Shown: positions 10,701 through 25,700 of the stretch, piece by piece | How positions within the stretch are numbered: the stretch's first letter is position 1 | Layout: the number at the start of each line of letters is the position of its first letter | Source: Phylloscopus collybita | Taxonomy: Eukaryota > Chordata > Aves > Passeriformes > Phylloscopidae | NCBI GenBank assembly: GCA_027886175.1 | Contig: JAJNNQ010000096.1 | Coordinates: 124,001 to 188,000, forward strand | DNA length: 64,000 nucleotides | Direction: 5' to 3' | The notes under the pieces: model-generated | What the model was told of the DNA's origin: nothing | What the model saw: only the letters and a program-made list of their open reading frames with translations | The model's database searches: none | Program-made: the position numbers and the translations under genes

Positions 10701-13700
10701 GTTGGCATTTTGGTGGGAAAGGCCCCGTGAAATGCAAGTCTGGAGAAGAAAAGGATGGATGCAAGTCTTTGGAGTAGTGATGTGGCTGAAAGGGCTGGAC
10801 AGGGATAAATTAGAGCCACAAGAGGGCAGAGGGAGCACGTTTGGTTCCTCTGAGTACAAGAGCTGCAAAGTTCATTATCCAACAGCAGTTAGGCCAGGTG
10901 CACGATGAGGAGGCACTGCTCCTGTGGAAGCTGCTGCAAACACCAGACAGCCCAAAGACCACGGGGACAAAAGCAGCTTCTCACATCCCACAGGCAGGCT
11001 TCCAGCAACAGCAGCAACACAAAGCCATCAGGGAATTTATGGAAGCTGAGGGTTCCAGGACTGGGAGGCAGAAGGCCCCAGGTGATCTGGAGGAGTTACA
11101 CCATGACACTGCTCTGCAGCTCATTAACTCCACAGCCTCATGGAAACCTTGGAGTAAGGTTTTTAAATGCATTTAAGAGGTGATGACCACGGGGTCAGAG
11201 CAGAGAATGGAAGGAGCTGTTTCTGCATGGACCAGAGGACAAGGCTGTGCTGGGAGGAGTGAGATGCCAACGCTTCCCTGCAGCTGGATTTTCTCAGTTC
11301 CTGATAGAATGGTTTGCTAGCACAAAGCTGGAGAATTGCTGTGAGTTAAAAAGCCATCATTCCACGATCCAGGACAATTCTGATTGTGTTGGCTGGAATG
11401 CTGCCCTGCCTGGGAGAGTGAGATGGGATGGAGGGCTCTGAAGGAGCCAGGAGAGCTCGGTCCCATGTCAAGAGAGCTCACTGGCACCCTCACCTGCCAT
11501 CCTTTCCAGATGATGTGGGGAAACCTGCTTCTGTTTTTGTGCCTCACACACAGCACAGGTGATTTAAGCATTACTTTGGGTCCATTACTCACTCCATGAG
11601 CACCACACTCCTTCCTTTCTGGCTCTCATCCCATCTGAGGCCCAACAGAGCAGTGACAGTGAGGTCTGAGTGCCCGAAGCAGCCCCTGGGATTTCCCAGA
11701 CCTCCTCTGACCTCTCAGTTCCCTGCACTGAACAAACAACCTCCAGAGAATAACCCAGAGCTCAGAGGATGACTCTGAGGGATGAAGAACAGATACTGTT
11801 CCCAGGAAAGTCAGTTTGTATTGATTCCCAAAGCAGAACCTCCTTCTGGAAACAGCTCAGCCATGGGTCAGCTGTCTGGGATGCAGCCTGTACTTCGAGG
11901 AATTTGTCAAGATAAAAGGAACTGGTTGTTGTTTCGTTTTGTTTGGTTTTTTTTTCAAATAAAGGGATGAAACATGCAAAATGGGTAGAAGCAAAACAGC
12001 ACCAACTGTTAGAGGCAAGAGGAGTGCTCCCAGGGAGCAGGCAGGCTCTGCCCAGCTCCCAGGCTCTGCTCCAGCCACTGGAACCAACTGGGTGAGGGTC
12101 TCAGGTGCCTGTTCCAGCTGGGGACAGGCAGATACACCCCAGCTGCACAGACCCAGATGCAGATTTAACTCCTTTAATTGCTGCTGATTGAGATGGCCTT
12201 GCCCACAGATCTGTGAGGCAGCAACTGCTCCAGGTCTGCACCAGGAGGAACTGACCTGCACCATTCCCAGTTCCAGCAGAAGGGGCACAGGACAGCCCCT
12301 GAGGGATGGACATCATGCACCTGCAGCAGGTGACAGAGGCCAAAACTTCCCTGCCACATCCTACCACCCCCTTCTCCAGGACACAAGACTGGAGAACACC
12401 AGGCATGCTTGTAACACAGCACACTGGAAATGTTAGTCATCCCTGGGGCACAATGCAAGTGTCCTACCCACAATGGACCTGGTGAGCACGGAGTTTTCAT
12501 TCTAGAACAGACAAAACACGACATTGCTTCAAGCTACAGAAGGTCAAGTCCTCAGGGTGGCTCCAGAAGCCAAGGGGAACCCTCTGGAAGCCCAGCAGGG
12601 AGCCAGCAGAACAGCCAGGGCACCTCTGGCCTGGGCTCACCTGAGTTACTCCGGTCATCGACGTATCTGAGGTCATCAGCTGCATCAGGAGACTGCAAGA
12701 GAACAGCAGAGGAGATCACTCACACCTGTGACACCAGCAATCCCCCACCTCCACCCTCCTACACCCCCAGAGAACCTGCTGCTGCCCTCACAGGCACTGG
12801 CACTGCCACAGGGACCAGCAGGGACCCCTCGTGCCTGAGCCAAGCACCCACTGCCTGCCCTGTGTGCAGGAAGGAGAGGAGGCAGCACCAAGGCAGTGTA
12901 AAGAGGGAATGAAAAGGCTTTAGAAGCTGGAAGAGGGAGGTTTATCTTGGATATGAGAGAGAAATCTTTCCCTGAGTGGTGGGGCCCTGGCACAGGGTGC
13001 CCAGGGAAGCTGTGGCTGCCCCTGGACCCCTGGCAGTGCCCAAGGCCAGGCTGGATGGGGCTCAGCACCCTGGGATGGTGGGAGGTGTCCCTGCCCGTGG
13101 CAGGGGGTGGGATGAGAGGAGCTTTAAGGTCCCTTCCAACACAAACCACCCCAGGATTCTATGAACTGCTGCACTGCTGAGAGAGGCCCACAGACACTGC
13201 CTGAGGACTGGGAGGTGCAGCCTCCTTTGGAGGCACCTTCTCAGCTGTATGCAGAGCCAGTGCTGCATCAGGGGAAATCTGGGTGCCCTGGAGCTGCCAC
13301 GGGACTCAAGCAGCTGCTCCCCCCACCTGCCTGGCACAGAACCTGGAGAGGGGCACATCCCAAAGCAAGGCACTCCTGGAAAACCATCCCTGACTTCCAG
13401 GAGCAGAGCAATGCCACAGGGGACAGGTGCCAGTGAAGAACAGGCACCAAATGAAGTAAAACTGCCTGAGAATCCTCCAGCTGCAGGTCTGTCACAGCCA
13501 GCCTGTCTTGGGAATGGCACACCTTGGGCTGGGCTCTGTGTCCCCACAGGGAGGTGCAGCCAAATGCACAGGGCTTGCTGGCTCTCCATGCATGGATATC
13601 TGCTCCATGGTCTGTATAATAAACCAAAACACCCACCTGGAACCACTCAGACACAGGGGACCTGCTGGATTCAGCTGTCACAAATGCCATCAGGGACTGA

Positions 13701-16700
13701 CTGACCCAGGCAGTCACAGCTCCCAGCCCTAAAAGACTGGTTCCAGTGGCCCTCAGGGCAGGGGCCAGGATCACCTCCAGAGCTGGCATTCCAAGACAAA
13801 GCAGCTTAAAATAGGCCATTTTGGGAGGGGGAAGCACCTCAGCGTGGCATTCACTCTCAGAACCAGGTGTTCACTCCACAGCTCACTGACAGCAGAACTA
13901 CAACTGGGAACAGGCCCCCCAGCTGCTCCTGGGGCAGGACACCAGGCACATCCCAGCTGGAAGCTCACATCTGTGCTCTAATTTGGCATTTGCTAGCCAT
14001 TGTTTCTATAACTTTTTCTTCCATTTTAGTTCTCATCTTTCACTTAAAATATTTCAGGAGCCATTCTGGTGAAGATGCAGATGTTTTATATCTGCAAAGC
14101 TTTTGTCTTTCATTTTAAAACCACCTTGACCAACTCTGTCCTAATTCCACTTGGCTGAAGCCCTCAGCAAGGCTGGTGTCACTGCCCCTACACAGGCAAG
14201 GCCTCTGCAGAGGGGCTCCCCAAATCCCTCAGCCTCAGCTCTTCCACCAAACCAAGCCCTGACCTATCCAGAGGTGGCTCAGCATGCAGTTTATACCTGG
14301 ATTTCGTAAACAGGTTTGGAGGAAGGAATAGCAGCAAATTCCCGGTAGTCAAACTTCTTTTCAGACATTGACTAAAAGGGACAGCAGAAGGGGAGAAACA
14401 GAAAAGAGAGTGAGGGGAGAGGAACGGATGGAGAAGCAGCAGCAAGCTGAGCAATCTAAGCAGAGATCACAGCAGAAGCAGAGGGACATCCTCAGGGCGA
14501 GGCAGGAGTGCCTGGACAGAGCCTGGAACATGGGGCACCCCTGGGACACTCTCCTGGTGCCAGGACAGGGGGTTTGAGTCACAGAGCAAATCATGTGCTC
14601 CAGGGAAATGCTCATGCACACCAAGTCAGGTAGGAAACTTGTACCTGGGGGGAAATCCATGGTGAGATTTCTGACAGCTGGAGCAGAGCCAGCATTTCAA
14701 TCCAGAACTGTGTTATGGTGTGACCTGGCAGGACAAGCTCCTCCATGCAGCTGCTCCCCACCTGCTTTCCCTGCTCTGTCTCACCAGTTCTTAAAGTTCT
14801 GTGCAGCAATGCCTCATGGCATTTACTCAGGTTAGGTAAAGGAAAATGCTGATTACAGCTGAAGGTCTGTTTTGTGCTGTTGAGGAAACACAGGGCCAAA
14901 GTCCCTGAAGTGAAGTGAAAGGCTTTCAGAACTCAGGCAAAGGCCCTCTGAGCATGGTGAAAGGCTTTCTGACCATGGTGGAAAACTTTCTGAACAAGGA
15001 GGTGAAGAACCACGGAAGGGATGAGATAATAAAACAGAGAAACAGAAACCATATTCACATGGGAGCTGCAAGAAAGGGGGGCGTCTCCAGCCAGGAGTCT
15101 GGCCCAGTTCCATCCACTGACCCCCTCACCATCCCCTGCATCATGCAGCCAGGCCTGGCTCAAGTGGGGGCCCACAGCTGCCAGGCACAGCCCAGTAACC
15201 AGGGAACCCCAGGCTTTGGGAGAGGTGAAAAAAGCAAGCAGGAGAGTATCATACCAGCCTTCCCGGGGAAGTGACGTTCCTGGGGCTGCAGTCTGCAAGA
15301 GGTGACAGAGGAGCACAGTTAGTGACAGCTGGCTGTGTGACACTCCCCCCCCAGCCAGCTCCCCCCTCAGCAGCATCTCAGGGTGGTGACACCACGCTGA
15401 GGGCAGACCCTGCCTTCTGCCCTCCCAACAAACACCTCTTCCCTGCTTTTTCAGAAAACCAGGATGCTGGTTGTGTTTCCACCCTGGTTCCCTGGTTCCT
15501 CTACCCCAGGTGCTATCACATCTACAGCTGAGCCCTCCCCCAGTGCTGAGAGATGCCACATGTCCCCAGAGACCTTCCAGCCAGCTGGGAGGAGGGAATT
15601 GCTCCCCACAGCTCTGCTTCTGAGCGGGCTGAGCCCCAGGAGCAGTGGCTGTGTCCCCTGGGGCAGCAGCAGCCCCCCAGTACCTTCCAGCGGCGTGGGG
15701 GACGGCGTGGGGGCAGGTGAGGGTGACTCTGCCAGCTGCTCCAGCGTGCTGCGCTTCTTCCCCTCCTTGGACTTGGCAATGACCATCTGGGCTTTCAGAG
15801 CATCCTGTTCCAGTGATTTCATCCTGCCTCAGGAATGGGGTGGGGAGAAGAAGCCATCAGTGACTGCGCTGTCAGTGAGGGGACAGGTGCCACCTGCGTG
15901 CAGCAGGGCAGTGCCAGAGCCCGTGGGCTGAACGCAGGTGGGTGGAACAAAGCCCCTGAGGGTCCCTGAGGCAGGCAGGAGGACAGCTGGGCTGGCTGCC
16001 ACCCCAAAACACACGTGATCACATGTGTCAAACACACAGAGCCATGGATCAGCACACTAAGAAGCTGTGGGCAGTCCCAGAGTACCACACAACAGGACAG
16101 TGACCTGAGCTGGGGACAAAACTGCAAGGGTCACACGAGCAGGGTCAGTCCTTGGGGGCTTTACTCTCCTTTGTGCTCGGTGTGTTGCACCTTAACCCTC
16201 TTCAGCCATCAGGAGATCCTGAAGGGCCAGGCTGGATGGGACCCTGAGCAACCTGGTCTAATGGAAGGAGTCCCTGCCCACGGCAAGGGGGTGGAACCAG
16301 ATGATCCTTAAGGCACCTTCCAACCCCGCTCTGGGATTCTGTGAAATAGCTGTGAAAAAGTGGGTCCAGCCCTCGGAGGCGTTGGTTCCTTCCTCCCCAT
16401 CAGACAGCCCCACATCCCCCCCTGTTCTCTGGGCAATGGACACCAGGGACCACTCCCCCGTCCTCCTGCCCCAGGAGGCCCCAGCTGGGGGGACAGGAGC
16501 ATGCAGCTGTGGGGAGGGGGCTGTGCACACCTGGATTGGCCTCCTGACCCCGGGATTCTTGAGGCGTGACTCTGCACTGGGCTAGACATCTGAGCTGGCC
16601 TGGCCCCGGGAGCAGGAGCCCACTGCCGGGACTGGTACAGCTTCCTGGCCAGATCCTGCTCGTACTGTTTAATACTGTCTTCAAGAGCTGAGGATCTGAG

Positions 16701-19700
16701 GAGGAGGAGCAGGAGAAGGAAAAGGAGAAGGAGGAGGAGGAGGAAGAGGAAGAGATGATGGTGATGAACATTGCAGCAGACAAGAACAGGAAAAGAAAGA
16801 AACAGATACAGGAACATACCCTGGTGAGGGGAAACACGGCTCTGACACGGGCAGCCTCGGCTACACTGCCCAACCCTGGCCACTGCTGGGGCAGCAGAAC
16901 CCCTGGGGGCAATCTGGGACCGTGCCCAGGAACATCAGCCTCAGAGCCTCCACCTCCAGGAGGTGGAGGCACACCTTCCTGCCTTCCCCACTGCTGGGAG
17001 GGGACCAGGGACAACTCTGGCCCCAGGGAGAGGCTGTGAGGTGCTGAAGGGGTGTGTGAGTGTGAGTCAGAGTGAGGGATGTGGGCACACGTGGGAGTCT
17101 CCCAGCACACCCTGATCGTGTCCCAGGCACCTCGGCTGGACCATGGGAAAATGGGAGCAGAACGGCCAGGCACAGGAGACACGGTTTGTGTAACTGAGGG
17201 TTAGTGTGGCCCTAAACTGAGGGTGAGTGTGGCCCTAAACCCGTGTGTGATGGAGGAAAACTGCCAAAATGCTTGTGGGCCCAGCTGGGCACCTGCCCCT
17301 CGGTGTGCACCGAGCCCCTGAACCTCCCTCCTCCCACGGGACACTGCAGTGCCAGGACAAGGGGGATGGCTTCCTCCTCCCAGAGGGCAAGGGAAGAGGA
17401 AATATGGAGAAAAACATCTTCCCCGTGAGGATGGGGAGGCCCTGGCACAGGGGGCCCAGAGCAGCTGTGGCTGCCCCACCCCTGGCAGTGCCCAAGGCCA
17501 GGTTGGATGGGGCTGGGAGCAGCCTGGGACAGTGGAAGTGTCCCTGCCATGGCAGGGGTGGAACCAGGTGAGCTCTAAGGTCCCTTCCACCCCAGACTAT
17601 TGCACTCTGTGCCAGGGGCTGTGCATGCCCAGACACAAGGATGCCTCTGTGTGTGCCCAGAGAGCAGGAGGGGAGCTGCAGGCAGGGAGGGGCACCACAC
17701 ACTCTGGCAGAGCACTGACAACAGGGAGCACAGGGAAAGCCCAAGGAGGTGCAGACTGATGGGGGCACGAGTGACAGCACAGAGCAGAGAACTGGAAGGA
17801 AGCAGAAGACAGGAGATTAGAAAGGGAGGAACAAACCCAGTGGCACTTGGAGAGAACATGGGTTAGTGGGGCTGAGCCCTGTGTGTGGGGCAGTGCTGAA
17901 TTTCCCCTGCAGCACAGGGACCTCTGGAGACAGGACTTGATCACATCACTGTGCCCATTCCAGAGCTGGGAAGGAGAGACCCTGAGACCACTGGATCCTC
18001 CTGTGGCAGCAGGGAATGGTCCCTCTTTGTCTCACAAAAAGGAGCACATTGCAGTGACTGACTGATTCCTGCCCAAAGCACGTAAACATTATAAAATAAA
18101 CAGTAACATTATGGGAGCAAATCATATCATCACATCACCTAAAAGCATCCTCTCCCCTCCCAGCATTGTTGAGATCTATCTGCTGGCAACACCAAGTTCC
18201 TGGAAGAGCAGAGTCCCAAGGCTGGAGCTGCACACCTGGGACAGCAGCAGTGTCCCTGCCTGGACTGCTTCCCAAAGTCTGCATGGGCAACCTTCTGTTT
18301 CTCCTTCTGCCACCCATCTTCACCAAGCTTCTGTGACAGCATTCCTTGGGTACATTCATGGTTAGGTGTGAATCAGAGCTGACAGATCTCAGAAAGCCTT
18401 TCCTGTCATGTGAGGAATGTACCTGGCACGGGGGAGTGAAACCCCAGCAGGTCTCACTGGGAAGGGATGGCAGACTGGGCACTCCCCCTCTCCAGGCACA
18501 GACCAGTGGATCTCCAGGAGAGCCTGGCAGGAGGTCTGAAGAGACCAAGAATGAGTCTGTGCAGGATGTCTGACGCTGTGGTGCTTGCACAGTGTCACAC
18601 TGATGGCTGCTTGGGGCACTGTTTCACACTGACAGCTCTTCCCAAGACAGGGATGTGATTCCAGCCCTCCCCAAACACTTGGCAGTCTCTCCAAGCTCAT
18701 AAGGAAGGATATGGCAGAGCCAGGCAGCGCCTCAAGAGGCTCCAAGACAGCTGGAGGGAGACTTTGGACAAAGAGCTGGAGTGACAGCACAAGGGGAATG
18801 GCTTCCCCCGGCCAGAGGGCAGGTTAGAGGGGATCTTGGGAAGGAATCCTTCCCAAGGTGAGGGTGAGGGTGGGGACAGGGTGCCCAGAGCTGCTGTGGC
18901 TGCCCCACCCCTGGCTGTGTTCAAGACCAGGTTGGATGGGCTGGGAGCAGCCTGGTGTAGTGGGAGGTGTCCCTGCCATGGCAGGGGGTGGGACTGGATG
19001 GTCTTGATGGTCCCACTCACCCGAGCCATCCTGGGATTCTGGGAAAACCAATCTCAGAGGAAATTTGCCCAAATCCCCAGAGCATCAGTTCAGCTCTCAA
19101 TGAGGATCCACTTTGCAGTTCTCCATTCTCAGAGCCTCCCTGGGAGCAACAGCCCCACGATCATCCATGTCAAGCACAAACGTTGGAATTGCTCACAGTG
19201 ATCCCTCCAGCCTTATCTAAAACCCTGTTCCTCTCCAAGCCTCATCCAAACCCCCAAAGAGACAGTTCAGACTGTCCTTTGAATGCCTCCTATAGGAATA
19301 TCAGGAAAAGAACTATCAATAGGAGCAGCCTGACTAATTTTTGGAAAGAATTCTATGACACAGTAAACATCTGGACTAGCTTCAAGTCTTAAATTCTGTG
19401 TTAGAAAGTTCTCTTTCTTCCAGAACAATTTCTAGTCACCCTTTCATAGCTGGCGTAAAAGCTCATGAGGGTAAGAATGGGCATGGCTTGATCCTGCCAG
19501 TGTCTTGGCTGCAGCACAACTTCCAGCCCATATGGAAATAGGAAATTCCATTTTTTGTTATGGACAGCACATGACCTCGTGGCTTCAGCAACACCATTTC
19601 ACATGGGTCATGAACCAGGTGGGAATGGTGTGCTGAGGGAAGGAACACACCCTCCAGCACACACAGCTGTGCTTGTGTCCATCCTGACCTCCCCGTGCCC

Positions 19701-22700
19701 ACAGCTCCGCAGGCACTGGGGGAACCTGGGAGCCCTCCCACCTCCCCTGTGCTGACAGAAGTGGGCAGCTCAGCCACATCACCAGTGCCCTGCACTGCTT
19801 GAACAGATCCTGCACAACCTCCCTCGACATCTGCCTTTGGAAGGGTCCCTTATCCCCTGCTTTTACTCCCTTCAGGTCCCAAACACACAGCAGCTCCCCA
19901 CTCTGTGAAAGGTCCCTTGTCCCCTGGGTTTTACTCCCTTCAGGCCCCAGACAGGCGGGAGCTCCCCACTCCCCTGAGGCCCCAGACAGGCAGGATCTCC
20001 CCACTCTGTGAAAGGTCTGTTATTCCTGGTTTTACTCCCCACTCTGTGAAAGGGTCCCTAATTCCCTGCTTTTACTCCCTTCAGGTCCCAGACACACGAG
20101 AGCTCCCCACTTTGTGAAAGGGTCCCTTATTCCCTGGGTTTTACTCCCTTCAGGTCCCAGGCACACAGCAGCTCCCCACTCTGTGAAAGGTCCCTTGTCC
20201 CCCGGGTTTTACTCCCCTGAGGCCCCAGAGAGGCAGGAGCTCCCTGCCCTGGCCCAGCAGCAGGGGCAGCGGCTCTGGCTCACCGTGCTGCCCTCCACAT
20301 GGCCCGTTTCTCGGCCTCCAGGGCGCGGCGCTCCGCCGGGGACAGCTCCTTGTCGTGGGCGCCGGGGCCGGGCAGCAGCTCGGGGCTCTGCATGCGCAGC
20401 CGCTCCTGCTGCCGCCGCTCGGCCTTGGCCGTGCGCACCGGGGCGCCGGGCTCGGCCGGGCTCAGCCTGCGGGGAGAGGAACGCTCAGAGAGGGACGCTG
20501 CTCTGCTCGGGGGCTGCACAGCTCAGCTGCCTGCGAGGGGCAGCTCTGATCCCTGCTGCTCGGTGCCGCCCCCACGGGCTGCCCTGGGACGGGGGAGCGC
20601 TGTCCTGGGGTGACATTACCATGTGTTTGTAATCGTCTGTCGGGTTTGTGTTGGATATTACACTTTGTACCTTTAATTTGGATCTGAGAGTAAACGGGGA
20701 GGGAAGTGCACAGTTGGTTTTCAGAAACATCTCGGACTGGCCTCGAAGAGTGTGAGTACTGGCACCCAGACAGCAGGTTGGGTTTTCTTTCAGCACTCAC
20801 TTTTGCTTTGCTTTGCTTTGTAGCTTAGTTAGCGTAGCGTAGTTAAGCCTGAGAAGCTTTGCATTTCTTTTTTTTCCCTTTTTTCTGTCTGTTTTTTTTG
20901 GAGCTGTTCAAACCTCCCCCAGACTGAGGACCCGGGGGGCACCGGGGGAGCTGGCACCGGGACCCACCGGGATCCACCCTGCACAGCAACTTCCACCAGC
21001 GCTGGGAAGAACTGAGAGCAGAAACCACCTACAGGAGGGACTTGGTTCTCCTTAATTCGTCACCTGGTATTGTTCAATCTGTTGTTCTGGGGGAGTGCTT
21101 TGCTGGTTTAATAAACAGGTTTTTTTCCACTTTCTCTCTGGGGAGTTTTCTCCCGAGCCGGCTGGGGAAGGGGACGAGGGTTTCCCCAGGAGTTCTCCTC
21201 CCCAAGTGGCCTTAAACCAGCACAAGCACACAGAACACAGGCAAGTTTCTTGTCGGGAGTTTCTGGCTGGACGTGGCTGGGACTGCTCCTGGAGCAGCCC
21301 CCAAAGGGCAGGGGGGTTGAAACCTGATGGTCTTGGAGGTCCCTCCAACCCAACCCATCCTGGGAGTGGATGAAGTTGGTTCTGAGCAGTTTCCCTTCTC
21401 CCCCAAATCCTTCCTCTGCAGCCCCTGGTTGCTAAAGGAGGAGGAACTACCCAGCCCCTGCCCCAGCTGCCCCACTCACCCTGACATGGAGTTTGTCCTC
21501 TGCTCAGCCCTGATCCCCTCCTCCAGAGAATTCCTCTGTGAGCTGCTGTTCTCACTGAGCTCCAAGGGCCTGGAAAAAAACACCCTGTGAGCTGCAGCCC
21601 CACAGGCTGCACACCCAGCCAAGGGTGGGACAGGTCCATCCCGAGAAAGCAATGACTGCTCCAGGGTGAAATCACAGCCCTCCACCACCATTGCTGTCAG
21701 CATTCCTCTGGGGATCTCCTAAATGGCCACAGGAACATCAGAGCTCATTTCCTGCAGCTGCAGCCAGCCACTAACACACACAAGAAAGTTTCTCCTCAGT
21801 TTTTCTAACGGAGGAAATCTTTATTAGAAAAATTTTATTAGAAAAATCTAACTTTTCCTCAACTTTTCTAACAAAAAATATTGGTTGGGCTTTCTTTTCC
21901 TCTGGATCTTACCCTTCAGTCCCGGGAACTTGGACCTCAGGCCTGGCTTCCTTGGATGTGGCACAAAGGGATGCCAGGGGAGCCCAAGAAAGATTTGCCT
22001 TGGAAATATTAGTCACCTGATCCTGATTTTATACCTTCATTAACAGATTAATTTGATTACTGCAAGCTCTTCCACAAGATGGGCTATGCAGCTGCTCTGA
22101 GGGCTGGAACCTGGCTGGGAGAGCTGGGATGTCCAGTTTATAGTGAATTTTTACTGCTCAAGTTTATTTTAATTCAATCTCAGTTTCTCTTCCAGCATGA
22201 GAAAGATTATTTCAAGAAACACAACTTCAGTCTCTTCCACTGCCTCCTCTGCATTCAAGCACAAAAAATGAGCAACTGAAAGCCATTGGATTGATCCAGC
22301 CTTCCTGTTCTTCAGCATCCCAGGTTTCAGTATGAAAACAGGAGGGGTAAGTGGGACTTCCCAGAGACCCAAGGAGCTGCACATGACTGCTTTCCTCCTT
22401 GGAGGGGTAAGGAAAGTCTCAGGGCATCATTATGTGAGAAGTTCCTCAACTGAGACTGGGCAGAAACAACAGGGAGAAATGAGATTGCACATGCCAGGGT
22501 GTGCTCTGCACTGTGACAGGAAAGTGTTTGTGGAGTGGAGAATATCTGTCCCAAAGACTTCAAAGGCAGATAAGGACAGCTTCAGCTTTACTCCAGTGCA
22601 TTCTTAGTTTATCTGGAGCCTTTGAGAACCCTGTTCTCATTCCTCAGTTCTACGCCCAAAAATTAGAAAAAAAAATCAAGGTAACCTGGAGGCCGAGTCC

Positions 22701-25700
22701 CAGAGAGCTGGGAAACAGAAGCCTAAAAAGCCCCAAACCTGTTTCAGCATCACTTTATCACCCAGCTTATCCTGAAGCATCTGTCTCTAAGGATCAACCT
22801 CTCTACAGACCCTCGAGCACGGCTGCAGGAGCTGTTCCCTGTTCCAGAGCTGGAACACTTGGCCCCTTCTGTGCTGAAGAGGGAATCTTGCCCATCCCTC
22901 TTCCCTGAGAGCTCCTGGGGCCCCTGTGACCCTGGGTGGTGCAGGGCTGCCCCTGGTGCTGTCTTACCGAGCTGCTGGAGCCTGGCTGCTCCTCCCATTC
23001 AGCCTCTCCACCTTGTACTCCACGCCCTCGATGATGACGCTGGACTGCACGGCCTCAGGCGCCTGCCTCACCTCCTCATCCTCCTCAGCTTCCTCCTCCA
23101 GCAGGAGAGCTCGCTGCTGCTGCAGCTTGCGGGCTGCCGAGGGAGACAGGAGCCAGCTGACACCACAAAGCACCCACTGAGCCCCCCAGGACCTCTGGGC
23201 AGCTCCTGGTGCTTCTCATCCCTGCAAGTCTGGGCTGGTTCCAGTCCATTCCCTCTCCATGAACACCTTTGTTCCTCCACATTTCCACCAGTGCTCCAGA
23301 TGAAACAAACTTTGCATCACTTCCTCAGTCCCTCCTCCCTTATCCACCAAACTTCTGTCCCTGGGCACTGAATGGGCAGATTTCCAGCAGATTTCCCACT
23401 GTTCTCATGCTCAAACTGCCAATTTGGGACAGCCTCTTCTGCCCTTTTCCCAAAGGGAACAGCCCTGGGAGTCTGCATCTTCCCACTGGGAGGAAGCAAG
23501 GCCTGGGCATGGCAGTGGCCCTGGGAACACACAACTCCTGCGAGGATCAGGGACAAAAGGAGACAGGAGCAGGGCAGGTGTCCTCCCTGGGGCAGGTGTC
23601 CTGCAGGCTACCACTGCCATGGGGTGTTCCTCAGGGCTCAGGCCTGGGGCCAGTTCTGGGCAAGGTTTTTACTAATAATTCTATATGGCTGCAGGAGCTG
23701 AATGCAACTAACACTTTGCTGATGATGCCAAACTGAGAGGTGCTGGTGACTCTCTCAAGGGCCATGAAGCCTTACAGGAGGATCCAGACAGGCTGGAACA
23801 CTGGGCAACCATTAATGGCATGAAACTGAACCAGAGCAAATGCCAGGTTCCACAACAACTGGGACAGCAGTTGCCAGGTCCAGCTATGACCTGGAGAGAA
23901 GTGGCTGGACAGTTCAGTAAAAACACTTTTTTCCACTTCATGTTGCTCCTCATCACCTCCACAACCAACTCTCAGTCTGGAGGAAATGACATCAAAAAGG
24001 AGAGCAGCCATTTCCCTCCTGGTGCAAACCTAAAGCAGCAGAGTGAGCACTGGGAGGTGTGAGAGCTCTGCCTGCAGTCCTGTGGGAGCTCAGGTGCTGC
24101 TCACCAGGCTGGCACAGCCTCCCTGTCTGCAGTGGCTTCCAAAATGTCACTCAAGTGTTTACCAACTGCAGGGATATCAGAACACTCCAAGGGCTGAAGC
24201 CCTGCTCTGGGGACAGGCTGTGAGAGCTGAATGGCTCAGCCTGGGGAAGAGAAGGCTGCAGGGGGAACTTATTGCAGCCTTTTGGTACCTGGAGGGTCTC
24301 CAAGAGCCCTGGAGAGGGGCTTTGGACAAGGGCCTGGAGGGACAGCACAAGGGGGAATGGCTTCCCACTGCCAGAGGGCAGGGTTAGATGGGATATTGGG
24401 AAGGAATCCTTCCCAAGGAGGGTGGTGGCACAGGCTGCCCCATCCCTGGAAGTGCTGCAGGCCAGGCTGGATGGGGCTGGGAGCCCCTGGCACAATGCAA
24501 GGTGTCCTTGCCCGTGGCAGGGGGTGGGACTGAGGGGGATTAAAAGTCCCTGCCACTGAAACCATTCTTTGATTCCATGACACAGGACACCCTGAAACTA
24601 CAGCACTTCCACCAGCCCAGAAATTATCAGTGGAGCATCCACAGAATTCTTCAATATTCACTGACTGCAGTTATTCCCAGGCCTTACAAGAACCACCCTT
24701 CTGGAAGTGCTGCATTTCCAGGGGAAAGGAATCACTTCACAGGACAAACCTCTGTGCACATATTCCTCCCTACCTTCCTCCTCTTTCATTTTCTTCAGGT
24801 CATCCTCCCCCACCAAGGACACACGCTTGGGAGGCTTGTCCAGGTGCTGCTGCTTCACCTCAATCTCAAAATACTTCTGCCTCTCACGGAAGGACCTCTG
24901 CTCAGGGCTGTGCTGTCCCCCAGGGCTGTGTGCGGCCACCTGCAAGAGCCACACTGAGCACTGCCCACGGGCCACCCACCAGAGCACTGCCCACGTCCCA
25001 CACCACTGCCCACGGGTCATCCAGCCACACCACTGCCCACATCCCACACCACTGCCCACCCAGCCAGAGCACTGTCCACATCCCACACCACTGCCCATGG
25101 GTCATCCAGCCACACCACTGCCCACATCCCACACCACTGCCCACTGCCCACCTAGCCACACTGAGCACTGCCCACTGCCCACCCACCAGAGCACTGCCCA
25201 CGTCCCACACCACTGCCCACGGGTCATCCAGCCACACCACTGCCCACCCAGCCACACTGAGCACTGCCCACATCCCACACCACTGCCCACTGCCCACCTA
25301 GCCACACTGAGCACTGCCCACTGCCCACCCAGCCAGAGCACTGCCCACATCCCACACCACTGCCCACTGCCCACCTAGCCACACTGAGCACTGCCCACTG
25401 CCCACCCAGCCAGAGCACTGCCCACATCCCACACCACTGCCCACGGGTCATCCAGCCACACCACTGCCCACATCCCACACCACTGCCCACGGGCCACCCA
25501 CCAGAGCACTGCCCACATCCCACACCACTGCCCACAGGTCATCCAGCCACACCACTGCCCACATCCCACACCACTGCCCACCCAGCCACACTGAGCACTG
25601 CCCACATCCCACACCACTGCCCACCCAGCCACACTGAGCACTGCCCACATCCCACACCACTGCCCACTGCACACACAGCCACACCACTGCCCACATCCCA

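Larger units (their letters stand above)
7731..12640 (-). other. SCRIB: SCRIB intron between exons 29 and 30
   Basis: 4.9 kb. Apart from two CR1 fragments and the GGGAT microsatellite near the 3' end, I see nothing in 8890-12640: no phase-compatible exon and no RNA gene. Confidence 0.7.
16696..20283 (-). other. SCRIB: SCRIB intron between exons 24 and 25
   Basis: 3.6 kb with two CR1 fragments, the purine run at the acceptor of exon 25 and the tandem repeat beside exon 24. The rest (about 17600-18690 and 19050-19840) is unremarkable. Confidence 0.65.
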
